NCBI RefSeq assembly: GCF_008704555.1
Contig: NZ_CP023702.1
Location: 4,936,001-5,000,000 of the forward strand
Direction: 5' to 3'
DNA: 64,000 nt
Origin: Streptomyces nitrosporeus
Lineage (GTDB): Bacteria; Actinomycetota; Actinomycetes; Streptomycetales; Streptomycetaceae
Both the position numbers and the translations under genes were made by a program. The number at the start of each line of letters is the position of its first letter. Positions within the stretch are counted from its first letter, which is position 1. Positions 33,988 through 43,321 of the stretch are shown in pieces. The notes beneath the pieces were generated by a model. It did no database searches and was not told where the DNA came from. It saw only the letters and a list, made by a program, of their open reading frames with translations.

Positions 33988-35112
33988 GTGGACGAGAACC
34001 GAGGCGAGACGAAGCGAGGCGGCGGGATCCGCGGCACCGCGCACGGGACGGCTTCCGTACCCCTGTCCGTGCTGGACCTGGTCACCGTCGGAGCGGGCCG
34101 GACCGCGAGCCAGGCCCTGCGTACCAGCGTGGACATCGCCAGGCTCGCCGAGAACCGGGGCTTCCACCGCTTCTGGGTCGCCGAGCACCACTCCATGCCC
34201 GGCGTGGCCTCCTCCTCGCCCGCCGTCATCCTGGCGCACCTGGCCGCCCACACCGAACGCATCCGGCTCGGTTCCGGCGGGGTCATGCTGCCCAACCACG
34301 CCCCTCTGGTGATCGCCGAGCAGTTCGGCACCCTGGAGGCGATGGCCCCGGGCCGCGTCGACCTGGGCCTGGGCCGCGCGCCCGGCACCGACGGCGCCAC
34401 CGCCGCGGCCCTGCGGCGCACCGACCGGCTGAACGAAGGCGCGGACGACTTCCCGCAGCAGCTGGCCGAGCTGATCCGCTTCCTGGACGACGACTTCCCC
34501 GACGGGCACCCCTACGCCCGTATCCACGCCGTGCCCGGACCCGTGCAGGCGACCTCTCCCGGCGGTGTCCAGTCGGCGCACCGGCCGCCCGTCTGGCTGC
34601 TGGGCTCCTCCGGTTTCAGCGCCCGGCTGGCCGGAATGCTCGGCCTGCCCTTCGCCTTCGCCCACCACTTCTCCGCCCGGAACACCGTCCCGGCGCTGGA
34701 GCTGTACCGGGAGTCCTTCGAGCCGTCCGCCGTCCTCGACGCCCCGTACGCCCTGATCGGGGTGTCCGCGCTGGCCGCCGACGACGCCCGCGAGGCACGC
34801 CGCCAGGTGCTGACCGGCGCCCTGTCGATGGTCCGGCTGCGCACCGGCCGCCCCGGCCTGGTGCCCACCCCCGAGGAGGCGGAGGCGTACGACTTCAGCC
34901 CCATGGAGCGCGACTTCGTCGACAGCTGGCTCGCCGACATCGTCCACGGCACGGCGGACGAGGTACGCGCCGGGCTGGACGCGCTGGCCGGGCGCACCGG
35001 CGCCGACGAGCTGATGATCACCGCGAACGCGCACGGCGGCGAAGCCCGGCTGCGGTCCTACGAGCTGATCGCGGACGCGTACGGCCTGCCCGCCGGCCCG
35101 GCTCTCGGCTGA
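33988..35112 (+). CDS. LLM-class flavin-dependent oxidoreductase
   Basis: A 374-residue bacterial luciferase-like monooxygenase: FHRFWVAEHHSMPGVASSSP, RIRLGSGGVMLPNHAPLVIA and GRVDLGLGRAPGTDGAT are typical. It needs reduced FMN or F420; the substrate is unknown. GTG start with a GGAGAGG box. It stands alone and is convergent with the c-di-GMP gene across a hairpin. Confidence 0.87.
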   Translation: MDENRGETKRGGGIRGTAHGTASVPLSVLDLVTVGAGRTASQALRTSVDIARLAENRGFHRFWVAEHHSMPGVASSSPAVILAHLAAHTERIRLGSGGVMLPNHAPLVIAEQFGTLEAMAPGRVDLGLGRAPGTDGATAAALRRTDRLNEGADDFPQQLAELIRFLDDDFPDGHPYARIHAVPGPVQATSPGGVQSAHRPPVWLLGSSGFSARLAGMLGLPFAFAHHFSARNTVPALELYRESFEPSAVLDAPYALIGVSALAADDAREARRQVLTGALSMVRLRTGRPGLVPTPEEAEAYDFSPMERDFVDSWLADIVHGTADEVRAGLDALAGRTGADELMITANAHGGEARLRSYELIADAYGLPAGPALG

Positions 35113-35146
35113 AGCCGGCGGGGGCTCGCGGGAACCCGCGGACCGG

Positions 35147-35171
35147 CCGCGGGCGGCGCTCCCGCCCGCGG
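35147..35171. terminator. Hairpin between convergent LLM and GGDEF-EAL genes
   Basis: CCGCGGGCGG and CCGCCCGCGG form a perfect 10-bp stem around CGCTC, with further complementary ACCGG/TCCGGT outside it. More GC hairpins follow to 35230. Confidence 0.65.
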
Positions 35172-35241
35172 TCCGGTACCGGGCGGCGTGCCGCTCGCCG
35201 TGCGGCACCGGGTGGTGCCCGCGGTCCGGTACCCGACCGGC

Positions 35242-37080
35242 TCAGGTCTCCCGCGGGGGTGAGCCGATCAGTTCGGCGATCCGTTCCGGGGCCACCGCCC
35301 GCGAGTAGAGCCAGCCCTGCCCGGTGTCGCAGCCGATCCGCCGCAGCCGCTCCGCCTGGACGGTGGTCTCCACGCACTCCGCGGTGACCGTCAGCCCCAG
35401 GCGGTGCGCCAGCTGCACCATCGCCTCGACGATCGCCTCGTCGGCGGGGGAGGCGTGCGGGCCGCCGCCCTCCCGGCGGAACCCCCGGACGAACGAACCG
35501 TCCAGCTTCAGCACGGAGACCGGCAGCCGGCTGAGATAGGCGAGGTTGGAGTACCCGGTGCCGAAGTCGTCGATCGCGATCCGGACACCCATGTCGCTGA
35601 GCTCCTGGAGCACCCGCAGCGGCCGGCCCGCCGAGCCGGTCACCGCGGACTCGGTCAGCTCCAGCTGGAGCAGACCGGGCGCGAGACCGGTCTCGGCCAG
35701 CACCTCCGCCACCTCGGCGACCAGATCGCAGTCCAGGAGCTGGCGTACCGCGACATTGACGCTGATGAACAGCGGTGTCTCCGCCGGGTGTTCCAGCTGC
35801 CAGCGGCGCGCCTGGCGGCACGCCGCCCGCAGGACCCACCGCCCCAGCTGGACGATCGTGCCGTCCTCCTCGGCGATCGGGACGAACCGGTGCGGCGGCA
35901 GCATCCCGAACCGGGGGTGGTTCCACCGGACCAGCGCCTCCACGCCCCGCACGACCTCGTCCGTCATGCCCACCAGCGGCTGGTACTCCAGGGTGAACTC
36001 GCCGCGCTCCACGGCGGAGCGCAGAGTGGCCGAGAGCGCCTGACGGGTCATCCGGTGCGCGTTGCGCTCCGCGTCGAAGAGCGTCCACCGGCCCCGGCCG
36101 TCCGCCTTCGCCCAGTACAGGGTGGTGTCCGCGGCCTGCATCAGGGCGGTCGCGGAGACGTCCTCCGTACTCCGCTCCACCACCCCGATCGACGCGGACA
36201 CCGAGAGCCGCTGGCCGCCCACGTCGAAGGGCCGCTCCAGCGCGCCGAGCACCGAACCGGCGAGCTCGGTGAGCTGGTGCGGCCCCGACGAGTCCTCCAC
36301 CAGGACCGCGAACTCGTCCCCGCCGAGCCGGGCCACCAGATACCCGCCGGGCCGGTGCTGCCCGGCCGCCTCCGCGCAGTCCGTCAGCCGGGCGGCGACA
36401 GCGGCCAGCAGCCGGTCGCCGGCATGGTGGCCCAGCGTGTCGTTGACCGCCCTGAACCCGTCGAGGTCCAGGTAGCACAGGCCGATCCGGCCCCGCCGGG
36501 GCCCCGCACCGCTCCGGGACGAGGCGTCCTCCAGGGCGGTCGAGAGCCGTTCGAAGAAGAGGGTGCGGTTGGGCAGCCGGGTCACCGGGTCGTGCATCCG
36601 CAGATGCCGCAGCCGGAGCTGGAGTTCGTGCCGGTCGCTGATGTCCTCGACGGACAGCAGCGCACGGCCCGCGCCGTCCGGCGGACCGGCCGTCGGCACG
36701 AGCGTGACCTCCGCCCACAGCGACCGGCCGTCCGGGTGCTTCAGCGGCCGGGTGCAGCGCAGCCGCGCCCGGGTGCCGCCCAGGACCTCCTCGTACGCCT
36801 GCCGGCTGCGCGGATCCCCGGCCAGGTCCAGCAGTCCGGCCGCCGGCCGGCCCGGCAGGGACGCGGGGTCGGTGCCGAGCAGGGAGGCCAGCGCGTCGTT
36901 GGCGCGGACGACGACGCCCCGGCGGTCGACCACGGCCATGGGGAGCGCGGCGGCCCGGAACGCGGCACGGTAGTCGCGTAGCTCCCGGGGCCCCTCGCCC
37001 TCACCGTCGGTGACCGTCGGCGGCCGGGCGAGAGGCGGTCCCCCCGGCCTGGACGCCGGTCCTTCGAAAGTTCCGCTCAC
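35242..37080 (-). CDS. PAS-GGDEF-EAL cyclic di-GMP signalling protein
   Basis: A 612-residue cytoplasmic protein. PAS (about 40-160) is followed by GGDEF (about 190-350, intact RLGGDEFAVLV) and EAL (about 365-600). The EAL domain keeps RGVEALVRW, QLELTES, IDDFGTGYSNL and LKLDGSFVRG, so both diguanylate cyclase and phosphodiesterase activities are possible. It resembles Streptomyces RmdA/CdgA types; I do not assign a symbol. GTG 37080 is chosen because GGGAGCG lies 7 bases upstream. A BldD-like palindrome in the divergent promoter fits the known control of c-di-GMP genes by BldD. Confidence 0.87.
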   Translation of the reverse strand: MSGTFEGPASRPGGPPLARPPTVTDGEGEGPRELRDYRAAFRAAALPMAVVDRRGVVVRANDALASLLGTDPASLPGRPAAGLLDLAGDPRSRQAYEEVLGGTRARLRCTRPLKHPDGRSLWAEVTLVPTAGPPDGAGRALLSVEDISDRHELQLRLRHLRMHDPVTRLPNRTLFFERLSTALEDASSRSGAGPRRGRIGLCYLDLDGFRAVNDTLGHHAGDRLLAAVAARLTDCAEAAGQHRPGGYLVARLGGDEFAVLVEDSSGPHQLTELAGSVLGALERPFDVGGQRLSVSASIGVVERSTEDVSATALMQAADTTLYWAKADGRGRWTLFDAERNAHRMTRQALSATLRSAVERGEFTLEYQPLVGMTDEVVRGVEALVRWNHPRFGMLPPHRFVPIAEEDGTIVQLGRWVLRAACRQARRWQLEHPAETPLFISVNVAVRQLLDCDLVAEVAEVLAETGLAPGLLQLELTESAVTGSAGRPLRVLQELSDMGVRIAIDDFGTGYSNLAYLSRLPVSVLKLDGSFVRGFRREGGGPHASPADEAIVEAMVQLAHRLGLTVTAECVETTVQAERLRRIGCDTGQGWLYSRAVAPERIAELIGSPPRET

Positions 37081-37353
37081 CGCTCGCTCCCGCTGTGCCG
37101 ATCGTCGTGAAACAGAAGTGGCCGGCCTGGGCGGGAAGAGGTCGGGGCGTTGCACCGCAGGCGGAAACCACGCAGGAAAGCGAGGTGAAGCATAGAGGGT
37201 GGCGACTCGCGTGTACCAGCGTGTCCCTCGTTTCGGACGCGGGGCACACGGTGTGTCCCGCGCATGGCCCAGCCGCCGGGCGCGCCCGGGCGCCGCGTCC
37301 GGTTCATCCGGTATTGATGAGATCCGCAGTCCTCCTGGCCGGACATGAGGGCG

Positions 37354-37372
37354 AGGTGACCGACGGTCACCT
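37354..37372. promoter_or_regulatory. BldD-box-like palindrome
   Basis: AGGTGACCGACGGTCACCT is a perfect 8-base inverted repeat with a GAC centre, fitting the BldD pattern AGTGA(n)TCACC with one change. It sits between the GGDEF-EAL gene and the M6-type protease gene. Confidence 0.5.
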
Positions 37373-37502
37373 TCCGTGATCGTGGTGTGCGTGTGGGCCA
37401 TCCGGCCCCCTGACCCGTGTGGGGCAGCACAACGAGGCGTACGGCATCCGACCGGCACAGGGTGAGTGGATCGGGATCCCGCAGCCGCCACCGGAGGTAT
37501 AC

Positions 37503-38759
37503 GTGCCGCGTCAGCACAGACACGGGGGGACGGAGGGATTCAGTCTGCGCAGCGCGGCGGCCGCGCTCACCTCGCTCCTGGCGCTCGCCGCCACCGGCCT
37601 CGTCGCCGGACCCGTCGCCGCCGCGACCCGGGACGCGACCCCCTGCGCACTGCCCCGCACCGACGCCCACCACTCGCTGGGCCTCGACACCTGGAACGAT
37701 GCCTACCCGCGCCCCGAGCGGAACCTGGAAGCCGTCATGGTCTTCCTCTCCTTCCCCGACTCCGAACCGTTGCTCCCCCCGGACGTGCTGGCGGCGGACC
37801 ACTTCCCCGCCACCGCGCGCTTCTTCGAGCACGCCTCGTACGGCGCGTTCACCCTGCGCGCCCACCCGCAGCGGCAGTGGGTGAGGATGCCCCGCCCCTC
37901 CACCTGGTACGGGATACAGCGGGACTGGGCGTCCGAGCGGCGCAGCGCCTACTTCCGTGACGCCGTCGAGGCCGTCGACGACCGGGTCGACTTCTCCGCG
38001 TACGACATCGTCTACCTCGTCGCCGACCCGGACGCGCCCGGAGTCGACTCCGACGCCACCAAGGTCGTCAACTTCGACCGGCCGCTCACCGCCGACGGTA
38101 CGGACATCCGGCGCGTGGTCACCGTCTTCGAGGAGCACCCGCCGGACCGCAACGTCCTGGCGCACGAGACCGGCCACGTCTTCGACCTGGCCGACCTCTA
38201 CCACCGGCCGGAGGACGGCAAGGGCGACTGGGACACCTACGTCGGCGACTGGGACGTCATGGGCAGCCAGTTCGGGCTCGCCCCCGACCTGTTCGGCTGG
38301 CACAAGTGGAAGCTGGGCTGGCTCGGCGGGGACGAGATCGTCTGCGTCCAGGGCGGCGCCGACCTCACCCTGGTCCCGATGGCCGAGGTACCCCCGCCCG
38401 GCGCCTCCAAGGGGACCAGGCTCGCGGTCATCAGGACCGGCCCGGACAGCGCCCTGGCCGTCGAGGCCCGCAGCGCCGTCGGCAACGACCGGACCACCTG
38501 CACCGAGGGGATCCTGATCTACCGGATCCACAACGGGACGCCCTCCGGCGGCGGCCCCGTGGAGGTGCTCGACACCCACCCGCACTCCGAGGCGTGCCGG
38601 GACCGCTCCGTCTACCCGCCGCTCGCGGACGCCCCCCTCGGGGAGGGCGAGCGGTACACCGTGCCCGGCGGGCACGTACGCATCGAGGTCGCCGGCCGGA
38701 CGGCCTCCGGCGCCTGGACCGTGCGGATCACCACCGGGGCGGACGAGGGCGACGCCTGA
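37503..38759 (+). CDS. Secreted M6-type metalloprotease
   Basis: About 418 residues from GTG 37503, which has a CGGAGG box 5 bases upstream. A signal peptide (LTSLLALAATGLVAGPVAAA) is followed by a protease domain of immune-inhibitor-A type: LEAVMVFLSFPDSEP, YDIVYLVADP, and the zinc motif HETGHVFDLADLYH. The C-terminal region is beta-rich (GGHVRIEVAGRTASGAWTVR). It is probably a secreted protease without a known substrate. An earlier ATG at 37419 would place the signal sequence internally. Confidence 0.85.
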   Translation: MPRQHRHGGTEGFSLRSAAAALTSLLALAATGLVAGPVAAATRDATPCALPRTDAHHSLGLDTWNDAYPRPERNLEAVMVFLSFPDSEPLLPPDVLAADHFPATARFFEHASYGAFTLRAHPQRQWVRMPRPSTWYGIQRDWASERRSAYFRDAVEAVDDRVDFSAYDIVYLVADPDAPGVDSDATKVVNFDRPLTADGTDIRRVVTVFEEHPPDRNVLAHETGHVFDLADLYHRPEDGKGDWDTYVGDWDVMGSQFGLAPDLFGWHKWKLGWLGGDEIVCVQGGADLTLVPMAEVPPPGASKGTRLAVIRTGPDSALAVEARSAVGNDRTTCTEGILIYRIHNGTPSGGGPVEVLDTHPHSEACRDRSVYPPLADAPLGEGERYTVPGGHVRIEVAGRTASGAWTVRITTGADEGDA

Positions 38760-38820
38760 GCCGCACCTCCCGGACTCGCGGGGCGCACGCGCTCATGGGG
38801 ACGCGCTCATGGGGGCGCAC

Positions 38821-38856
38821 GAAGAAGCCCCCTCACTCGCGTGAGGGGGCTTCTTC
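38821..38856. terminator. Terminator between protease gene and tRNA-Lys copy 3
   Basis: A perfect 16-bp stem (38821-38836 and 38841-38856) with a TCGC loop and GAAGAAG/CTTCTTC ends that give a short U-rich tract on the minus transcript. Confidence 0.88.
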
Positions 38857-38862
38857 CGTCTG

Positions 38863-38936
38863 TGCGCCGCCAGGGACTCGAACCCCGGACCCGCTGATTA
38901 AGAGTCAGCTGCTCTAACCAACTGAGCTAGCGGCGC
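38863..38936 (-). tRNA. tRNA-Lys (anticodon CUU), copy 3
   Basis: Identical to the copies at 23.8 and 28.4 kb, including loop CTCTTAA. Its first ten bases overlap the end of the upstream primase-like gene on the same strand. A -10-like TAATGT lies near 38950. Confidence 0.95.
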
Positions 38937-39685
38937 CTGCTGACGTCGTAGACATTAGCACCCGGATCGGCGGGAGGAAAAATCGAATGTCCGGTGGTCG
39001 CCGGGGCCGCCGCCCTGCCCGCCCGCACACAGGCCCAGAGCAGTACGTCCGGGCCGGGGAGCCAGGGAGCGCGGGTGTCCGGGGCGACCAGCCAGCGCGG
39101 CTCGTCCCCCGCTCCGGGGCGGGGGGCCAGGGGCGGCACCGTGACCGCGTCCCCCGTGCCGTGGCAGAGCAGCGCGGGGAGGGCGGCGGTGCGGGGGACG
39201 ACCCGGGCGGGGGTGTCCGGGGAGGCGTCCCGGACGGCGGCGGCGCCTTTTGTGGTGGCGGCGGAGACGCGGCCGGCACCTCCCGTGGTCCCCCACTCCT
39301 CCCAGGCCAGCAGGGTCGGCAGGCGCTGGGCCGTCCCGGGGGCGGCGAAGAGCAGCACCCGTCCGCGGTGCGAGGCGGCCGGGCCGGAGCCCGGCCCCTC
39401 CGACCACAGCTGTTCCAGCACCCGCCGGCCGAAGAGGGCGGGCAGGTTCACCACGTCGAAGGACGAACCGCACGGCAGCACACCGGGGACCGAAGGGTGT
39501 GCCTCCCACCGCGCGAGCGTGCTCCGGGGGTGCGCCGAGGCGCCCGCGAGCCAGGCCGCGCCGGCCGCGGTGACCTGGGCCGCCCGGTCCCGGCCGCCGT
39601 CCCGCAACAGAGCGAGGAGGTCGACGCCGTGGTGCGGGGCGGCACCGGTGTGCAGGGTCGTTTCGTCCTTCAGCCATGCGCTCAT
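38927..39685 (-). CDS. Bifunctional primase/polymerase (PrimPol)-like protein
   Basis: A 252-residue cytoplasmic protein. WEAHPSVPGVLPCGSSFDVV and NLPALFGRRVLEQL recall actinobacterial proteins annotated as bifunctional DNA primase/polymerase-like; that link is from recall. No helicase module is fused. The TAG stop lies inside the downstream tRNA-Lys gene (tRNA positions 8-10), giving a 10-base overlap. Whether it acts on nucleic acid is not shown by any catalytic motif I can point to. Confidence 0.6.
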   Translation of the reverse strand: MSAWLKDETTLHTGAAPHHGVDLLALLRDGGRDRAAQVTAAGAAWLAGASAHPRSTLARWEAHPSVPGVLPCGSSFDVVNLPALFGRRVLEQLWSEGPGSGPAASHRGRVLLFAAPGTAQRLPTLLAWEEWGTTGGAGRVSAATTKGAAAVRDASPDTPARVVPRTAALPALLCHGTGDAVTVPPLAPRPGAGDEPRWLVAPDTRAPWLPGPDVLLWACVRAGRAAAPATTGHSIFPPADPGANVYDVSRRR

Positions 39686-39820
39686 GACGACAGGTCTACC
39701 GGCGGTTACGGCGCCGTACCGTAAGAGTTACCGAAAGGGGGACGCGGCGGGCCGGGAAGGGGTATCTTGCCCGTCGGCATATGCCACAGGTGTACCCGCG
39801 GTGCCGTTCCGCAGGGGCGG

Positions 39821-40168
39821 TCAGGGCCGTATCGGGTCGCCGGCCAGCAGGGACCGCCCGAACTCGATCATCTTCTCGGCGTAGTCCTCGGTCCACTCCG
39901 CGCGCTCGGCTATGTCCGCGGCCGTGAGCCGGTCGAACCGGCGGGGGTCGGCGAGCTGCGCGGCCGCCACGGCCTGGAACTCGACGGCCCGGTCGGTCGC
40001 GGCCCGGAACGCCAGCGTCAGCTCCGTCGCCCTGGCCAGCAGCTCCCGTGGATCGTCCATCGACTCCAGGTCGAAGAAGTGCTCCGGGTCGGCCGCCGCC
40101 GCGGACGGCTCGAAGAGCAGGGGCGCGGGACGGAGCCGCCGCTGCTCGCTCCGCTCGGGTTGTGCCAT
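39821..40168 (-). CDS. Conserved small acidic protein of unknown function
   Basis: A 115-residue soluble protein (HFFDLESMDDPRELLARATE, LADPRRFDRLTAADIAERAE) predicted all-helical. GGAAGGAAAG lies upstream of the ATG. I do not recognise a family. Confidence 0.6.
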   Translation of the reverse strand: MAQPERSEQRRLRPAPLLFEPSAAAADPEHFFDLESMDDPRELLARATELTLAFRAATDRAVEFQAVAAAQLADPRRFDRLTAADIAERAEWTEDYAEKMIEFGRSLLAGDPIRP

Positions 40169-40361
40169 GTGGTTCTTTCCTTCCTCGCACGGCCGGACGG
40201 CCACCTTCCATTGTCCCGCCCGGCGCAAGAGGGCTTCCCGCCCCGGGAGCACCCGATGCGCGCCGCCCGGCACTTCCGGGGGCGGCCCGGCGCACGGGCC
40301 GGCCCCCGGGCGCGGGCCGCGACGGTCAGGGCCGCCCCCGGGCGCGGGGCCGCCGCGGCGG

Positions 40362-41696
40362 TCAGGGCCGCCAGCGGACGCGGTGCCCGGCCAGGTGGGC
40401 CAGGACCGCGTGGTTGGCCTCCCACCCGTCCGGGAACTTCACCGTCACGCCCAGCTGGACCGGTTCCGTCGACGGGTGCTCGTCCAGCAGGTCCGCGACC
40501 CCCTCCCGGCACACCACCACACACGCGTGGCGATGCCGGGAGGCCAGCACGCACAGGCGGCCGGTCTCCAGATGGAAGGCCGTGGCGTCCGGGCGGCCGG
40601 AGAGCGGGTGCAGGACCACCGTCACGTCGAACTCGCGTCCCTGGAGCCGGTTCGCGGTGTCCACCGTCACGCCCCTCATGTCCAGCTCCGCCAGGGCCGC
40701 CCGCACCGCCGCCGCCTGGTCGCGGTGGGCCGTACCCACGGCGACCCGGCCGGCCGTCACCGGGACCGGGTCCGGGGAGCGCTCGCCGGTCGCGAGGCCG
40801 CCCCGGTCCAGCAGTCTGCGCACCACCAGGGCCACCGCGCGCACGGCCTCCGGGTCGGTACGGGGCGTGTGGCGGGCGGGCAGCTCCAGCAGGCCCCAGC
40901 CCGACTCCGCCGCCTCGTCCAGCACCCGGTCGGGGCCCGAACCGTCCGACGGGACACCGAACGACAGACGCCGGTCGCCGTGGTCCGTACCGCTGCGGAA
41001 CGGGGTGTACGGGTAGAAGGCGGCCGAGACCAGTGGGGCCGCCGACGCCGGGAGCCGCCAGGACACCGGGAGCCGGTGCTGCGGCAGATCCGGGTTGTGC
41101 GCCAGCAGCGTGGAGACCGCGCTCGCCGACGGGTCGTACGCCAGCCCCGCCCACTGGTCCGCGCCCACGATCGAGAAGGGGTCCAGCTGGCCCGGGTCCC
41201 CGACGAACAGCGCGCGCTCGAACAGCCCCGCCACGGCGAGCAGCGCGTCCGAGCGCATCTGGTACGCCTCGTCGACGATGGCGTGGCCCCACGGCTCCAC
41301 GTTCTTCACATGGGCCCACTTCGCGGCCGTGGACAGCACGATGTCCAGGCCCGCCAGATCCGCCGCCTTCGACGACGTGACCACGTTGTCCAGGCTGTCC
41401 AGGACCTTGTCGTACGGATCGGAGTCGCTGCTGTGCAGCCGGCCCACCGGCAGCTCGGGGGCCTTCTCGGCCAGCCGGGTCACCAGGTCGTCCACCTGGG
41501 CGTTGGTCTGCGCCACCACCATCAGCGGGCGGCCCGCGGCGGCCAGCTCCAGAGCGGCGCGCACCACCAGCGTCGACTTGCCCGCACCCGGCGGCGAATC
41601 CACCACCACCCCGCGCGCCGTACCCCGCAGGGTGTCCGTGAGGATCGCGTCGGTCGCCCGCGCCGCCGCCGCGGACGGGTCGGTCACGGCAGTCAC
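40362..41696 (-). CDS. SF1 (DNA2/Upf1-like) AAA helicase, third gene of nuclease-helicase operon
   Basis: A 444-residue helicase. Walker A is SPPGAGKSTL, motif II AIVDEAYQM, motif III GDPGQLDPF, and the C-terminal RecA fold has VDTANRLQGREFDVTVVLHP with ASRHRHACVVV. Such helicases move on single-stranded DNA or RNA. The GTG start at 41696 follows GGAGG and overlaps the stop of the preceding gene by four bases (GTGA), so it is translationally coupled to it. Together with the upstream PD-(D/E)XK protein it suggests a helicase-nuclease complex. Confidence 0.82.
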   Translation of the reverse strand: MTAVTDPSAAAARATDAILTDTLRGTARGVVVDSPPGAGKSTLVVRAALELAAAGRPLMVVAQTNAQVDDLVTRLAEKAPELPVGRLHSSDSDPYDKVLDSLDNVVTSSKAADLAGLDIVLSTAAKWAHVKNVEPWGHAIVDEAYQMRSDALLAVAGLFERALFVGDPGQLDPFSIVGADQWAGLAYDPSASAVSTLLAHNPDLPQHRLPVSWRLPASAAPLVSAAFYPYTPFRSGTDHGDRRLSFGVPSDGSGPDRVLDEAAESGWGLLELPARHTPRTDPEAVRAVALVVRRLLDRGGLATGERSPDPVPVTAGRVAVGTAHRDQAAAVRAALAELDMRGVTVDTANRLQGREFDVTVVLHPLSGRPDATAFHLETGRLCVLASRHRHACVVVCREGVADLLDEHPSTEPVQLGVTVKFPDGWEANHAVLAHLAGHRVRWRP

Positions 41697-43321
41697 AGGA
41701 GGTCCTCCGCGGTGACGGGGTCGGGCTGCTCGGCCGCTGGGGCGGAGCCCGGAGGCCCGCCGTGCGTCCACGGGGTGTCCTCCGCGTCCGGCAGCTTCGG
41801 GCCGCCCCGCTGGTCGTGTTCGAACAGTGTCCAGACGATACGGTCACCCGGCTCGGGCACCGAACCGGCGGCCGGCTCCCTGCCCCGCCCCATCCGGTCG
41901 GTGATCCGCAGCACCACCAGGACGGCGGGGTCCGCCGCGTCCCCGGCCGGGGCCGGCTCCCCGGCGGCGTAACCGACGAACTCCGCCGTCTGCGGCTTCC
42001 CGTCCAGCGAGCGGTAGACCTTGGTGCGTTCCCCCAGATGCGGACGCTCCTCGGTGAGCACCGTCACCAGCGGGCGGGGGGAGGGGCGCTTCGACTCGGT
42101 GTACGCCATCTCCACACCGGTGACCTCGCCGAGGAACGCCTCCCCGGCCAGCCGCCGCCCCGCCAGCACCAGCGGATCGTCCAGCGCCTCCTGGGCCTCC
42201 AGCTGCGCCTGGGCCGCCTCCCGGGAGGCCAGCTTCCGGGCCGCCGTCACCGCGTCGTCCCGGCGGGGCTGCGGCGGTTCGCCCGCCCGCACCCGGTCCC
42301 GGTGACCGGTGAACGACCAGCGGTCCCTGGTCCAGCGGTCGGCCACCCGGGAGCCCTCCGGCAGCTCCCGCAGCAGATCGAGCGCGCGCCACACGGCGTC
42401 CCAGGTCGGCAGCATCACCTGGGCGAGCAGCGCCCGGACGCCCTGCTCGGCGCGGTGCACCTCGCCGAGCAGGGCGTCCGCCGCGAGGCCGTCCTGGGCC
42501 GCGGCCAGGGCCGTGCGCGCCCGGTCGTACGCCTCGATCGCAGGCGCCAGCAGCTTGTTGTCGAAGGCCGGGTCCGTGGCCGGACCCGCCGGCGGGCAGC
42601 GCAACTGCCCCTCGCCGTCCCGGTCCAGCTCGGCACGGAGCGCCGCCTCGGCGCCGCTCTCCCCGGCCGGCGGGTCGATCCAGGCGAGGAGCGCCCCCAG
42701 GTGCTGGTCCTCCAGACTGCTCTGGCCCGTCGCCCAGTGCCGGTTCAGCAGGTCCGTCGCCGCCGGCAGCAGGGAGGAGCCGGGAACCCGGGCCCGCTCG
42801 CCGTAGTGCGTCAGCCAGCGGCCCAGCAGCGGGACGCGGGCCGGCGCCGGGTAGGGGATGTCCGGATCGTCCTCGGCCGTGCGCCGGAACCGCATGGACC
42901 GCCCGAGCAGCCGGACGAAGTCGACGCCCGCCCTGCTCGGCACGACCAGCTGCGCGGCGTCCACGCAGAGCTCCACCTCGACCTTGGTCTTCCGGCCCGT
43001 CTCCGGGTCCACCTCGCTGCGCTCGGCCGGCTCGACGGCGTCGGCGTGCGCGTCGATGTGCGGCAGCACGGCCTCCGCCAGCTCGGCCAGGAACGCGAAA
43101 CGCAGATCGCGGTCGCGCGGCTGGGCCACCGCGAGCAGCCGGGGCGCCCGGCGGTCCGTACCGACCAGCGCGCCGAGCGGGGCGCCCGCCTCACCGGCGG
43201 TGGTCAGCGGGACCAGGACCAGCGGCCGGTCCGTCAGACGGCGGTGGCGCACGGTGGCCAGCGGCTGGGCCCGCCCGCTGTCCACCGCCTCCAGCCGCGC
43301 CAGGGTGTCGATCAGTGACAC
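41693..43321 (-). CDS. Uncharacterised 542-residue protein, second gene of nuclease-helicase operon
   Basis: No family recognised. The protein is soluble and Arg/Asp/Glu-rich. The N-terminal half carries a strand-rich part (RPLVLVPLTTAGEAGAPLGA; KVEVELCVDAAQLVVPSRAG). A helical middle (VHRAEQGVRALLAQVMLPTW) and a C-terminal part with beta character (VLVVLRITDRMGRGREPAAG, DRIVWTLFEH) follow. It overlaps both neighbours, by 10 and 4 bases, so it is made in step with them and is probably a structural or DNA-binding subunit. No catalytic motif is seen. Confidence 0.7.
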   Translation of the reverse strand: MSLIDTLARLEAVDSGRAQPLATVRHRRLTDRPLVLVPLTTAGEAGAPLGALVGTDRRAPRLLAVAQPRDRDLRFAFLAELAEAVLPHIDAHADAVEPAERSEVDPETGRKTKVEVELCVDAAQLVVPSRAGVDFVRLLGRSMRFRRTAEDDPDIPYPAPARVPLLGRWLTHYGERARVPGSSLLPAATDLLNRHWATGQSSLEDQHLGALLAWIDPPAGESGAEAALRAELDRDGEGQLRCPPAGPATDPAFDNKLLAPAIEAYDRARTALAAAQDGLAADALLGEVHRAEQGVRALLAQVMLPTWDAVWRALDLLRELPEGSRVADRWTRDRWSFTGHRDRVRAGEPPQPRRDDAVTAARKLASREAAQAQLEAQEALDDPLVLAGRRLAGEAFLGEVTGVEMAYTESKRPSPRPLVTVLTEERPHLGERTKVYRSLDGKPQTAEFVGYAAGEPAPAGDAADPAVLVVLRITDRMGRGREPAAGSVPEPGDRIVWTLFEHDQRGGPKLPDAEDTPWTHGGPPGSAPAAEQPDPVTAEDLL

